Position numbers and translations under genes: made by a program. Shown here in pieces: positions 36,947-49,400 of a stretch of 64,000 nt of DNA (positions are counted from its first letter, which is position 1; each line of letters opens with the position of its first letter). The notes below the pieces were generated by a model. That model was not told where the DNA came from. It was given only the letters and a program-made list of their open reading frames with translations, and searched no databases. Location: contig JBBMOL010000023.1 in assembly GCA_037954665.1 (NCBI GenBank), positions 1,922,001-1,986,000 of the forward strand, given 5' to 3'. The DNA comes from Laguncularia racemosa (Eukaryota; Streptophyta; Magnoliopsida; Myrtales; Combretaceae).

Positions 36947-38760
36947 AGTTTTTAGCATCATTGCTGAGGTCATTAATATTAGGAAAACCATATTACTTTA
37001 TTAATCTAACCATTTTTTTCCTTTTGTTTATTCTTATCCTTCCTTCTTATTATTTGAATTGTCTCTAATTCCAAGTTTTTCTCCAATTTATGCCCAAGAG
37101 ACAATAGAGGAATAGTTGAAGATTTGAAGTGTTAGCTTAAGAATCTCAAGATAAGCAATTGGTAGTCATGGCAAATCAAGAGGATGAACAAGTGCATAGA
37201 ACCATGTCTAATTACTCTTGACCTTCACTTGCTAGACCAAATTCCAACATTACCAGGCCAGCTATTGCAACCAATAATTTTGAGATAAAATCAAACCTCA
37301 TCTAGAAGGTGCAATAGTCTATGTAATTTGACAGGTTACCAAATGAGGATTTGAATGGTCACATTGCTTGTTCCCTTTCTCATAGGGTAAAGCAATGGTT
37401 TAACTCTCTTCCGAAAGGTTCAACCACAACTTGAAATTAAATGGAAGGGAAATTCTTAGATAAGTACTTCCCCCCTATGAAAGTCGCAAAGTTGAGGAAT
37501 GATATATCTACTTACATTTAGATGGAGTCTGAGACATTGTACAACACATAGGAGCGATTCAAGGATTTGTGGCGAAGATGCTCACACCATGAACTCCCAC
37601 TCTCGTTGCAAATTAAAACATTCTACCATGGTCTCAACATAGCCACTAAGCAAATTATATATATAGTTGCGAGAGGTACATTAAACACCAAGACACTTAA
37701 GCAAGCCCAAAAACTCATTGAGGAAATGGTGATGAATGGTTACCAGTGGAATTCAAGAAGAATGAGATCGAAAAGGGCAGTAGAGGTTTATGATGTGGAT
37801 GTGGTCTTAGCTTTAATTGCGAAGGTTGAGGCTCTAAGTAAGAAAATGGATGGGCTGGCAATTTTACAATAAGTTCGGTAATGGCCTATGGAATTTGTAG
37901 AGGTAGACATTCAGGTTAGGGTTACCAAACTATTAAGGGTGTAGTTGATTTGATTAAACACATGGACTTCATGGGTAATGCCCCTAGGCCCTAGTACAAC
38001 CCTTACGGTAGCATAGACAACCTTAGGTGGAGAAATAATCCAATTTCTCTTAAGGTAATCAAAACCAGCAAAGGAATAATCCACCCTCACTAGGGTTGTT
38101 GCAGCCTTAACTGTAGCAGGAGAAGAAGTTCAGTTTGGAAGAATTACTAATATGGTTCATTAATGCTTCTGAAGCTTGTTTTCAAGCAAATGAGACCGTG
38201 TTGAGGAATAATGAGGCTTCCATCTGCAATTTAGAGAATTAGGTTGGTTAGATAGTGACGTTGGTATCAAAGAGACCATAAGGAACCCTGCTAGGTAATA
38301 CTGAATTGAACCTTAAGGAGCATGTTAAGGTGGCCTCTTTAGGGAATGGTAAAGATTGTTAAAGAAGGACAAGCTAAGTCAAGCTAAAGAGTTAAATAAG
38401 TGCTTCTAGGCAACTCAAATTTAATTTATTTCATAGTTTTCATTTAGTAGCTTTAATTTCTTTTCGATTTCATCTGCACTTACATTGATTACTAAGCAAT
38501 TTAGCCTTGATTATGACATGGATTGAAATAATTTTACTCTATATTTTCCTTTAGGATTTGAGCATAAATGATTGGGGAATAGTGTATAAGAAGTTTGCAA
38601 AGTATGTGAGCACAGAGAGGAACACGGACAAGATTACACAGTCCACTAGTTTGTAGTTGGTGGAACGGCTGGAGCGAAATACCATCTGAGGAGGGTTTTG
38701 CAATTCTCTCTAAACAGTGGTTATCTATAGTGGTTGTCCTTTAAGGCTTTCACTTTTGTT
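36947..38760 (+). mobile_element. Internal region of an Athila-like element with pol deleted
   Basis: After the primer site, decayed gag (about 37140-37872) is followed directly by sequence ending GTCAAGCTAAAGAGTTAAATAAGTGCTTCTAGGCAACT-like words (about 38375-38412), a phrase normally found far downstream of pol in such elements. Protease, reverse transcriptase, RNase H and integrase are absent. No matching 3' LTR was found before the PPD6 promoter region, so the right border (38760) is approximate. Confidence 0.6.
37140..37872 (+). pseudogene. Gypsy gag remnant, Athila-like
   Basis: The last third (37567-37872) is open for 101 codons and reads like the gag region after the CSHHELP motif, with FYHGLN, an AKVEAL segment and a terminal coiled-coil-like stretch. 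Upstream, the WFNSLPKGS and KYFPPMKVAKLRND motifs are in the same order as in the 23.8-24.4 kb copy, but stops and frame changes separate them. It is not translatable as a gag protein. Confidence 0.7.
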
Positions 38761-39088
38761 TTCTTTTTTTGAGTTTTGTAATTTTTTTTCCCCTTTTCAT
38801 TAAAAGAATCAATTAGTCTTAATGCACTTTCAAATTTTCAAAAATTTAAGCGGTCTTTTTTTAAAAAAATAAAAAATAAAGGATAAGTTCATGTTCAAAC
38901 GGAGCAAGATGATTTATATTTTATACAATTGACTCAATATTTAATGTGATCCCCATGTTTTTAATTTATATGTGGCAATCCCAGGGTAGAGAGTGAGAAA
39001 ATAGAACCACTAATTAGATGACAAGAAAGGGCCACACGCACCTATTGCCATTGCACTTGGACAAAGTCAATACCACATCCTGTCTCAT

Positions 39089-39192
39089 TCGACCAATCAG
39101 AATGGATAAGGCCGGGAGCCAAAAATCTAATCCTCGACCAAGGAAAGCTCTAGTTCTCTCTTCCTCATACACATTCAGCACAGGGATCAAAA
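39089..39192 (+). promoter_or_regulatory. Proximal promoter and leader of the PPD6 gene
   Basis: A CCAAT box (39093-39097) is followed by an I-box core GATAAGG (39105-39111), an element common in light-responsive promoters of plastid-protein genes. I see no clear TATA box between them and the ATG at 39193. The start codon context AAAAATGG is favourable. Confidence 0.4.
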
Positions 39193-41015
39193 ATGGTAAC
39201 TCCAGCCATGATGATGACAACTTCTCGTCCTCCGTTTCCCATTTTCTCACACCCAATGACCCCAAAACCCATATCCAGAGCAGTCACCAAAGCTACATTT
39301 CATGAAACTAGCAGTACTGAGCCCGACGTTATTACTACTAGCAGTACTAGTAATAGTCTGAAGAGGAGAGAATTATTGAACAGAACAAGCATATTAGCTT
39401 CTCTTTTGTGGATGGAAACATGTATATTACCATCTTCTTCAGAAGCAAAAGAGGCGGAGGTTGGAGCTTATCTACCACCATCGCTGTCTGATCCTTCCTT
39501 TGTCCTTTTCAAAGCATCCGCCAAAGACACCCCCGCACTTCGTGCCGGTACTGACATTAAATCTCATGTTGTAATCTTTGGTACATTAATCCGTCAGATT
39601 AATATAACTTTTATTGTTCATGTAGTCAAGATCGCATGGGCCCCTTTTCTTTTATGTGTTTTCACATGTAAAGTTCTAGGGGAATCTGTAATTCATGGTT
39701 TTTGGCTGTTAGAAGTAATACTTGGAGAAAAACAAAGAATGATTCTGCTAAATGGTGCAGTGGACACACTCGATAGAGTTACATAAATGTGATTGTGCGA
39801 ATTTCGGTGGAAACCGTGTATTGAAATCCTAGAAACTCTTGTAAATTGATGAGGTCTAGTTTCAATGGGATAAACGAAACAGAAAATTTCAGAAATCATC
39901 ACTAGGAATGTAATTACCTCGGTACACAGAATACTAAATTTAAATTCCATGGTTTCATATTCCAATAATGCTTGAATTTTTAGTGTGTTGCAGGAAATGT
40001 TGAGCCCTATCAATTTATCCTTCCACCAACCTGGAAACAGACCAGAGTAGCCAACATACTGTCGGGCAATTACTGCCAACCGAAATGCGCAGAGCCATGG
40101 GTTGAAGTCAAGTTTGAGGATGATAAGCAGGGGAAAATACAGGTGGTAGCTTCTCCTCTAATACGCCTTACCAACAAGCCGAACGCATCCATCGAGGACA
40201 TTGGCAGTCCTGAAAAACTAATTGCATCTCTCGGCCCTTTTGTCACTGGCAATACATATGATCCGGATGAACTCCTGGAAGCGTCTGTTGAAAAGTTGGG
40301 TGATCAGACGGTAAGGTTTTGTTACTTCATTATGCTTATTGTACTTTGCCAGGAGCAAATGAGGGTAGAGCGTCATTTTTCCCAAGGAGGTATTTGAACC
40401 CCTGGATCACTATGGAACTGGAATCCCATTCATTGTAAACCGAACAAGGCAAAAAGGTTTAACTTCAATAACGTAATTCTCTTCGGATGGTGTAGGTTCA
40501 CTGTATGATTTAACATAGAAGAGAAACATTTGATGACATATATGTGTACCAGCCTCAAGATTACTGTCCTTCTAATAAGATTTTACTGTATCAAATTCAA
40601 AGAATCCTAGAGAGTTACCAGTGACAAAAAACAAGAATTTGTAAGCTTTACTGTTTTTGGTAATTACATATAGACCTTGATAGTGAATATTCTGTTAGCC
40701 GAGGTTGTTCCTGAATCTAACCCTGTTGAATGACAAACTTAAGATGTATAAAGTATCACAATTTCAGTTGATTCTTATAGTATTTACTGTCTACTAGTAG
40801 CCAATTATAACTATTTAGAACTATTTTCATTTTTGTGAATGCAGTACTACAAGTATGCTTTGGAGACTCCATATGCATTGACAGGTTCACACAATCTTGC
40901 AAAAGCAACGGCGAAAGGCAGCACTGTGGTTCTGTTTGTTGCAAGTGCAAATGATAAGCAGTGGCAAACATCTGAAAAGACACTTCGAGCAATGCTTGAG
41001 TCCTTTCGGGTGTAA
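39193..41015 (+). CDS. PPD6: PsbP domain-containing protein 6, thylakoid lumen
   Basis: Three exons, 39193-39547, 39994-40310 and 40845-41015, with GT..AG introns and matching phases, give 281 codons (280 residues plus stop). Residues 1-57 are rich in Ser/Thr/Pro and fit a chloroplast transit peptide. A twin-arginine motif (R58-R59) before a hydrophobic stretch (about 66-80) and SEA/KEA (85/88) fits Tat-dependent import into the lumen. The PsbP domain (about 92-280) includes LPPSLSDPSFVLFKA, LSGNYCQPKCAEPW with C146 and C150 four apart, and YYKYALETPYALTGSHNLAK. The paired cysteines are typical of PPD6 and could form a regulatory disulphide. Family members are lumenal; a precise molecular role for PPD6 is not established to my knowledge. 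Assignment rests on recalled resemblance to the Arabidopsis protein (about 262 residues). The gene is intact although it lies between retroelement remnants. Confidence 0.9.
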
Positions 41016-43832
41016 TTCTACTTCTTGCTGCCAACTTAAATGGGAAAAGGTAATAAGAAAACTCCTAGTAGGTAAATTAACCATAGTATATGCTACGGCT
41101 AAATATTTCTCATTATTTCTGCTATAAAATGGATAGTGTCGATCCCACATATAGATCTGGAGAAATATTTTGAGGATAGAATAATTTGCAGTAAAATCAG
41201 AAGAAATATGTATCATATAGCTGAATGAACATGGTATATCTAAAGTATATCAACACTACTCCTTTTCGCATAAAAATTTATGTACTAGTTCCTACTCTCA
41301 CATTATCACATGGAAATAATTAAATGGGGGATGGATCAAGAAAGTCAGGATCAATCATTAAAATGCTCTTGCCATGGTAAATGTTAACTTTATCGCAGTC
41401 TGTTCTATGTCTTATGAACTCTTGCTTTAATGTACAGGCACAAAATGATTTTACCTATCCTCCTATGTCTTTGGTGAAGGTGCGAGTACCAGGAACCTTT
41501 TCTTATCGATGAAAAGAGAATAACGTCAAACCATGTTGCTTTCTGGGTTGAAAAACGCTTGGCAGCACAAGGCATAATTCCTGTTCGGAAAGAACAGGTA
41601 AAACAATGTTAATCTGAGTATGTCTTCCATTGCTCTACATTTTTGTCACTGAAGAATGACTACACAACGTGTTAGTAAATCTCGTGACCTTTTTCCGGCA
41701 AATGAATTTGCCGTATTGCTCATGTTGATTTTTCTTTGTTAATGACATTGCAATCCCTGAGCAGCTATGTGTATACACAACCAGATCGTGCTGTGCTGTG
41801 CTGTGCTAGGTACATTGAGATGATCTTAATTGAACTACAAAGGCTTCAATGGAGAAAACGCGCAGTTATGACCGATCGATCATCTTGTTAGTACGATTTG
41901 AATTGAAATCTTATTCAAAAGCTTCCATTCCACAATCCACACATTGCTGGTATTTTTCCATAGATAGTCATGGAGGAGCTTTATAGACGACCAACTATAA
42001 ACAACAAATGACGATCTACACTTCAGAAACTATTAGAATTACCGAGAGATCCTAAAACTTCTAAAATAGTGCATTTAAACCACTTAATGTTGACACTGCA
42101 TATTTCTTATCCAATACTGCAGCATGTTTTGTTACTAATGAAATACCCCAAAAATCAGTCAAATTAGGTGTAATGAAATGATTTACAACCTAAGTCCTTT
42201 TTATAAATAAGCAACTAACCATAGCTTTCCCTCATTCACAAGCAAGCCCTGGAGAGCTAAAAAGAAAAATATCCTCCCTCTCCCTCCTTTAGTGTGGCAT
42301 TGGCTTCTCCCTCTCTTTCTAGCTAGTTTCTAAAAAATCCTAACTTTTCAATATGGATGGTCCATTTACTTTTTAAAATAGAATAGATACGGATTATAAA
42401 TAGAATAACTTGAGAATAACTATTATCAAGAATAGATTAGGAATTTTTATTTTAATATTTATTTCCTATAATTTTTTATTATAGGGAATATTTATTTTAG
42501 TGTATTATAGTATTAAGATGAAAATAAGAATAAACTATTTAATCATTAATTATAGTATTAATGAGGGTATAATAGTTATAATATTTAAACTTTCTATTCT
42601 AATAAAAAATTCCATATTTTCTTAGGTTGCATTTTTTTCAATAAAGTAGAAATAGAAAAGTCTTAAAAATTAAAATTTTCTTCTTATTTTTTTAAATAAA
42701 TAAGGTAATAAGAAATAATTGTTTCCTCTCTATTATCTTTAAGTAAACGGGCTATAACAATAATACTCTCCATCCAAATCAAGGAATTAATAGGAATTCT
42801 AATTAGTACCAGTGAAAAGTTAAAAAAAATCACAATTTCTAAGTAAGAATTTGTGGTGTAATTATCTTAGGATGTTTTTTACTTGCTTCAATTATTGGAT
42901 TAAAGGAAACTTTGTGAAAAGAGAAGGGTGTCATCATGAGCCAATAGAAATGGTATTTCTTTCGAGTTCATTTTAAGGTAACTCCTTTAGGTTATGTTTT
43001 ACCTAACGTAAAGCCAGTTGTAAGCTCGTAATCACAATATTCTAGATTTAAGATTCATAAAGGCTATGCAATTGGCATATGTGATTATAGAATTTATGAA
43101 AATTAATTGTGAACTCATGGAGATCTACAAGTTTAAAGTTGGTTAACCTAGTTCAAGAAATGCTTGACCTAATGAGACTTTTAGGTTGATCGGATTAAGT
43201 TCGATTGGGATTTTAACGATAAGGAAATAGCAATGTATAAATAAGGTGTTGATAATTTGTATGATTATACAGTTTAAATTAAATTGACCATACCTATTAG
43301 ATTGGTGCACTTTGACTAGGTACATGAGTTAGTGTTGTTTGTTGGATGTGCATATAGGATTCAATAAGTAATCTAATGATTATTTAACTATTAATTTGAT
43401 GATTTTTGCTTAATAGTAACTAGTCCAATTAGATGGGTCTTGAACTAGATGTTCACTATCTATAGTAAGATGGACATTTGGGATGAAATTACTTTTAGTT
43501 TTAGTGCTAAATTACTTCATATGGGTAAACTAGTTGTCAATGTTGTTAACCACTATTTGGGTAAAGTGTTCTAGAGAGAAGTTGTAAATGGGTTACACTA
43601 GTGGTATAGGATGCTAATGAGGATGATTACCATGGACTAGATACTCGATGGATAATACTAATGGCGACTAACATAAGGTCATTTGTGCTAACATTGGGAT
43701 TAGATGATCTAAATATTTATATATGTAAATATTAACTTGCTATTAAACTAAAAATAAGATAACTATTTAGATTGTGTTGTTTTGTTTACTAATGTTGCAT
43801 TAGTGCATTATACGAGAATGCATAGAGCATGT
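41016..43832. other. PPD6 3' flank and AT-rich spacer
   Basis: The first few hundred bases should hold the 3' untranslated region. A coding-like patch at 41437-41598 is listed separately. From about 42340 to 43830 the DNA is AT-rich with no gene or element ends that I can support. Confidence 0.4.
41437..41598 (+). other. Exon-like patch of unknown origin
   Basis: After a TACAG acceptor-like site, one frame runs through NDFTYPPMSLVK to a possible donor at 41480. Then another frame beginning near 41482 reads EYQEPFLIDEKR, ITSNHVAFWVEKRLAAQGI and PVRKEQ up to a GTAAAA donor-like site at 41599. Base composition and amino-acid use look coding, but I do not recognise the family. It lies downstream of the PPD6 stop codon and is not in frame with it, so it is more likely a remnant of another gene than part of PPD6. 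Confidence 0.35.
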
Positions 43833-44210
43833 TGTTGGGGTGTGGCTCATACTCCCCTACGATAGGAAAGCATGTGGGTCCCGCTCCACGTTGAGCGGGC
43901 GGTGGTCCGGGGAAGCCGCCTCGGTGGGGATCTCAAGGGGGCAGCGCCCCTTGGACGCTAGGAGGCTTTTAGCAATTAAGCCTATGTTTATTTATTAAAA
44001 GTTTGGGCATTTGCCTATGAATAGCTGCTCTATATATTCTATTTTTCACTTGTGATTGAGTGACGAAAAACAAGAGAGTGAGGTACTAATTTTAGTGGAA
44101 TCTTCTGCTAGACGTAGTTTTGATTAACAGGTGAACCGGGGTAAAATCTTATCTTGCATCTTTATTTTCTTTTCTTTTTTTAACTCACATGTGTGTGGCC
44201 GACCCTAACA
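43833..44210 (+). mobile_element. Solo LTR, copia type, 378 bp
   Basis: It starts TGTTGGGGTG and ends CCCTAACA, so the tips form a short inverted repeat. Flanks are CATGT (43828-43832) and CACGT (44211-44215), a 5-bp target duplication with one change. Inside are a very GC-rich block with a GGGGGCAGCGCCCC hairpin (about 43937-43951), a TATATATTC box near 44032 and a 3' segment GTGAACCGGGGTAAAATC-like that resembles copia LTR R/U5 regions. No internal region follows, so the element body was lost by LTR-LTR recombination. Confidence 0.8.
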
Positions 44211-45420
44211 CACGTTATGTGATTATAATTGTTATGTAGTATCTCTATACTTATCATTGTTGCTCAACCATGTTTAGGAAATTTCACTTCAAGTGAAGAT
44301 TGATAATTATTAGTGTGACTCTGGCATGGGAGTAGGAACAACGCTAACATATCAAATGACAATGGATAATTCTCTAGATATTCTACTTCGGATGATTCTC
44401 TGTAAGTAGACTTAATTTGGATTTACATCGATGGATAATTCTCTAGATATACTTTGAAGATTTTGAGTGTTGCTATAAACTAAAGCATTTATCATGAATT
44501 CAAGATGATATAATAATCTAGATTTAAGAGGCTTGAATTTTGGTGTTTGGAAGAAATATTCAAATACATATTTTTTGTGGGTTTAGTAGTAGTTCCAAAT
44601 CTTGCGTGTTTTTGCCATATGTAGAAATATTTAGCACACTAATTATGTCCATCGGTTTCAATATGCGACAATTAATGTATCAAATAAGTTCAGAAAGCCC
44701 TAAAATTAAATAAAAAATCCATTGAAGAAAAATAATTACAATTATATATTTATGTAAAAAACTAACTTGGTATGGCATTGTAGAAGAAAGTTTTCGATTT
44801 TAATATCTACCAAGAGCGTCAATATGTTATTTTAGAAATTCAAACTATAATTTTAATAATTTTAAGGATGTATCCGCTGGCAATATATATAAGGAATAGG
44901 GGTGAACAAAAAGTGTTTAGTTCAGCGCTCACCACTTTGAAGGGCAAGTAGTCAACCAGCTTACGTAATGCGTTCCTTAGCTTGTCACAGTTTAAGCATG
45001 GGTTAATTATTAAAAAAAAAAACATGTACACGAACACATGAGTTTCATGCTTTTTCATTTTCAATTATATGACCTAAGATTTCTCGCTTTCTCACTTTTT
45101 ATATCTATGTTTTATCTTTCCTTTTTCTTAAAAAAAAATTACGTAACTAGAAATTTCGCTTTTTTTTTTCACTTTACAAAAAAAAAATGTTATATAACAA
45201 AAAATGGTGAAAACTTAGGTTATTAACTGAAAAATGAAATAACACAAATATAGAAAGTGAAAGAACTTAAAGCTTTGGTTATGTAACTAAAAATAAAAAA
45301 TCTAACATAAGTATATAAAGTTGAAAAAAAAGGCAAAAATTCAAGTATAATTATTGTAATTAACCCTTTAAAGTTTTGAGATCATAGACGTATTGAAACT
45401 AACACAATTTTTTTAAAAAA

Positions 45421-45464
<44 letters not shown>

Positions 45465-46149
45465 ATATGTATGGTTATTATCAATATACGTGATTTAAAG
45501 ATCTTGAATCTTGTAGAGCGCGGTCCAATATCATTGCCAAACAATTTCTTTTTGATGAGGGAAAAGTGATATTATTGGCATGAAAACACTAAAACCATTG
45601 AAACTCTTAAAACCCAATAGCTACCTCCCAAGTAGTAACCTTTAGTCATAATATGTCATTTAGAACTTCTAGTACACGCAAAATAGACTATTGATATGAA
45701 GTATTTTATCTAAGATAGAATGAAAAGATTGACAAGACCTCACTACCTTTTATTAATCTTTATTTTTCATTTGCAAGACCTTCAAAAACAATTTTATCCC
45801 TAAAATTCTCATTAAACCTCAATGAAAGTAGGTGAAAGAATACATCCAATTAATAAAATTTGATCAATGCCTAGTTAAACCTACCAAGAAGAGTAGATTA
45901 TCACTCTCCAGATTCCTCTTGAGTTTCTTAAGTAGTGGCTTTTATAAAGCTATACACATCTCCACTTTGGAATAGTACGGTTAGCTTTAACCTTCCACAG
46001 GAAAAAAGGCTTACCCATAGTAGCGTAGATGACATTACTAGATATAAGATATCTATCGTACCAACATACATGTATTGATACAATAGAGACAACACTCAAT
46101 GTTGGAATAGTGTTTGTAGCACTATTTTCTAATTACAACATATCGTTGC
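44211..46149. other. Spacer with microsatellite
   Basis: No gene. The word GGATAATTCTCTAGATAT occurs twice (near 44363 and 44432). A dense TA microsatellite lies at 45422-45456. A- and T-runs dominate from 45010 to 45420. The right side may include the untranslated 5' region of the pararetrovirus relic. Confidence 0.4.
45422..45456. repeat. (TA)n microsatellite
   Basis: About 17 uninterrupted TA units, followed by imperfect GTATGTATATATG to about 45472. Confidence 0.97.
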
Positions 46150-46960
46150 AAGACCCAAGGCTATTAAACGCCTTAAAGGTTCAGGTGTAGATTATTGGAA
46201 CCCCTTTGACTCTTGATGCAATTGCTACTACCTTACATTGCCAAATGGTGTATAAGGTACAAAACCATTTGTAGAATCTTGCTTTCCTTAAGAGAGGAGA
46301 AGACACTCTAATTATTTCAATAGACTCCACACATGCTCCCATATGCGTACATGCTCCGAAACAGTTACAAAGAGCAGAGCTTTTAAAGTTGCTACTAGAA
46401 AATGGGTCACCAGCTACAAAAAACAACAGTAAAGTTTTTTACCAATTTAACCTTTTAAACCAAGTTTTGCAGAAAAGCTGATGGAATTGTATCCATTAGT
46501 TTTAATAGAAAGACACAAGAAGAGGAAAGACCAACACCCTTTGTCTTTCCCACTCCATTCATGGTTTAACTTGTTGAGACTTATGAGGCTCCCAAGCCAA
46601 ACAAGATTCTCTAAAAGATCATTTAGTACTTTGATAATGAAGGAAGGCCAATTTTCTATTTTAGGATCCTTTCAATGGACACTTATATGTCTGTGAGAAC
46701 TATAGGTGTAATGACTACATTAAAAGGAACTCTCTAGATGATCATCCTAAGAGAAGCTCGAATGATAAGGAAAAGAGAAAGAAAGGAGGATCCAATTATT
46801 AGAGGAGGTACCTAAATGGAGATCCTACTATTGGCCCTCTTTGTGAAGATTATGGCAGATAGCAATATATGATCTCATACGGAGACCCAAGAAAAAGCCT
46901 TGACTCTTCTGATGAAGATGAGCATGAGCAACCATCATCAACTCCATCAAGTTATAATCT
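46150..46960 (+). pseudogene. Movement-protein-like fragment of the pararetrovirus relic
   Basis: Recognisable only in short pieces in changing frames. It ends with a YGDPRKSLDSSDEDEHE-like acidic segment (near 46880). Several in-frame stops are visible (for example TAG near 46858). The assignment comes from position ahead of the coat region and general resemblance, so it is less certain than the polymerase. Confidence 0.5.
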
Positions 46961-47099
46961 TCAACCATAGTCACCATAGAGATCCCTCTTTGATATTTTC
47001 ATGAATAGCTAGAGGATAGAGTTAGATCTTCAGAAGCTAACAAAAGCAAAATGTCATCCCATTCTTGAACCTCTAAAAAAAACATGGTAAAGATAAGAT

Positions 47100-49400
47100 A
47101 ACCTATGCCTAAGATTCCAAAAAAGGTATGGGTACCTAAAAGGAGAAAAGAGGATGAAGTTTCAACTTCTTACGCTTTGAAATGCCCAGATCTCCTTAAA
47201 TGGGAATCAATAGGACGAACGATGACTAAAACTCCATCTCCATCGATTGATGAAGAGATTGGAGCTAAAAGGTTCACTTGCTTTAATGAACTTGATAGTT
47301 CATCCTTTGAAAATTTCAATTGTGAAGGAAGTGATATTGATAACTACCTATAAAGTGTTCTCGAAACCTCTATAAAAGATGAAGATCAATCTCCTCTATC
47401 ATCCTCTAATCTATTATCCTCACCTAAAACCTAAGACAAGCAACCAATTTCACCATCTTCCCTAAGAGACTTTTACATGATCTAGGAAAGTTCATAAGGA
47501 AATGAGGAGTTTCCTCCTTTTAAGGAGTACCAACAAAATGAACATAGGCATGCTCCCAAGATATGAGATCCAACAAAAAGGGATGTCCATGGGGACACTA
47601 AAAAGAGTGCTGCAATAGAAGCCATACTCAATTGGCAAACTAACAATACTCTAGCACAAAATTGAATGCGTAAAAGGATTGGGTCCAATGTTGAGGATAT
47701 TCAATATCGATTATCCTCTATTGAAAAGAAGGTAGGTGAATCCTCAAAGAAGATAGCCATTCTTCAAAAGTGGCTAGAAGTTAAACACTCTATACCATTA
47801 TTGGGAATGTCACTTTTTGAACTTGTTGAACAACAAGAAACAACAATCACAAAAGTTAAGAAATCAAATTAGTATGCTTGAAACAAAATAGAAGGGTTTA
47901 CTTTTTGTTTTTTATATATTCACCTCTGATATAGAGATAGGCTTGGAAAGCTAGAAGTAGCCCTCTCTATTCATGCTAGAAGAGCAAAGTTCACCTAAGA
48001 AAAAGAGCATAGTAGAGCTAAGATATGAAGTCAAGAGAATGCATGTTGCCAAAAAAAAAAAAGTACTACAATCTTCCAAAATTAAAAGGAAGGGTAACTT
48101 GCCAACTCCTTTAAACCTATACAAGATGCAAAACCTAAGCAATGATTATGATGAAATGGGCTCAAGAAGCAAGAATCCAAATCTTCTCATGGTGAAAACC
48201 CATGAGACCTCCAATCTTGTTTATAATTTTCTTAAATAGTACCAAGCAAATATAGTTCCAAAAATTGCTATGGTAGAATTAGACAAGGAAAAGTCAAAGG
48301 TCTAAACATTCAAACCAGCAATTTAAATAAAGAATCCAATTCTAAGGATTTTGCTGCAAGTACTAACTCAACCTCTAGATATGAAATTGAAGAAAGCTTT
48401 GAAACAAAGCTTAGCTTAAGCTCTATCAACTCTCAAGGATTGAGTACAAAGGCTCCACCAATTCTCATGATTGGTAGCAAAAATGAAGATTTTGACTTGA
48501 GATAAAAAACTTATGATCCCAAGCCATTAGCCATCAAGAGAAGGGCATCAAAGGGTAGTCATACATTTACAATTGATGATATTCCTTACTTAAAGTGGCT
48601 TGAAAGACTATAAGAATTCCATGCATGGTTGATTACTAGATCCTTGATTAGTACAAATCCTTATGAAGTCTTGTTTGAATTTGTGGCTAGATTCATTGAA
48701 ATTTTGAAAGACTAGTGGAACACAGTATCCGAACAAGATCAAATGGTATTTCTAACTCAAACAAACTTCAGCTAAACAATCAAGATACTCCACCAATTCC
48801 TAGCTGGAAATCTAGAGGATACTAGAGAAGTCAAAAGAAAACACTTCTTTGAAAGAAAATGCTGCTTATATAAGAAGAAAGATCTAGATTTAGACCACAA
48901 GAAAATGGTGCAATTGTTTTATTAGCTTCAAGCAGAGTACACTCTCAAATCTGTATTCCTATCATCTATCCTAAAACCAATTGCTAGAGGCATAGAAAGA
49001 TTCTTCAAACTCATAATGTAAAAATCATAGACATGCTAGTTGAAGAAATTTAGCAAGTCCTACATCTTGTGATTGATGACATGCACGAAAAAAGACAACT
49101 CTTTAAAGACTATATCAAAGGAGGAAAAATCCTCAACAAGATGTACAAAAAGACAAGCTTACAAATCAAATGCAAGCACTCTAGTAAGGACTATACTTGT
49201 CCCTCCAAAAAGAAAAAGCATTTTAAAAGGGTCACAATTGAGAAGCTTTATAAAATGAAGAAAATGAGGAGGACAAAATGGAAAAACTTCAGGAGAAAAA
49301 GCAGGAAGTGTAGAAAGTCCTCTCGTTGCTTCTTCTAAAATAGAATGGGACATTATGTAAAATAGTGTCCAACCAAATGCGCCCAAAAAATGATACAAGC
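47100..49400 (+). pseudogene. Coat-protein-like region with zinc-knuckle remnant
   Basis: Open pieces at 47105-47353, 47666-47872, 47973-48239 and 49069-49338 are charged and low in complexity, as in the gag-like part of caulimovirids. At 49327-49368 the Cys, His and Cys spacing of a CCHC knuckle remains, but one Cys position and another codon are stops. Lys/Arg-rich codons just before it fit the nucleic-acid-binding arm. Confidence 0.6.

Noticed and set aside
39693..40079. 128-codon minus-strand frame across PPD6 intron 1
   Set aside because: It lies antisense to the intron and exon edges of a well-supported gene and has no family resemblance.
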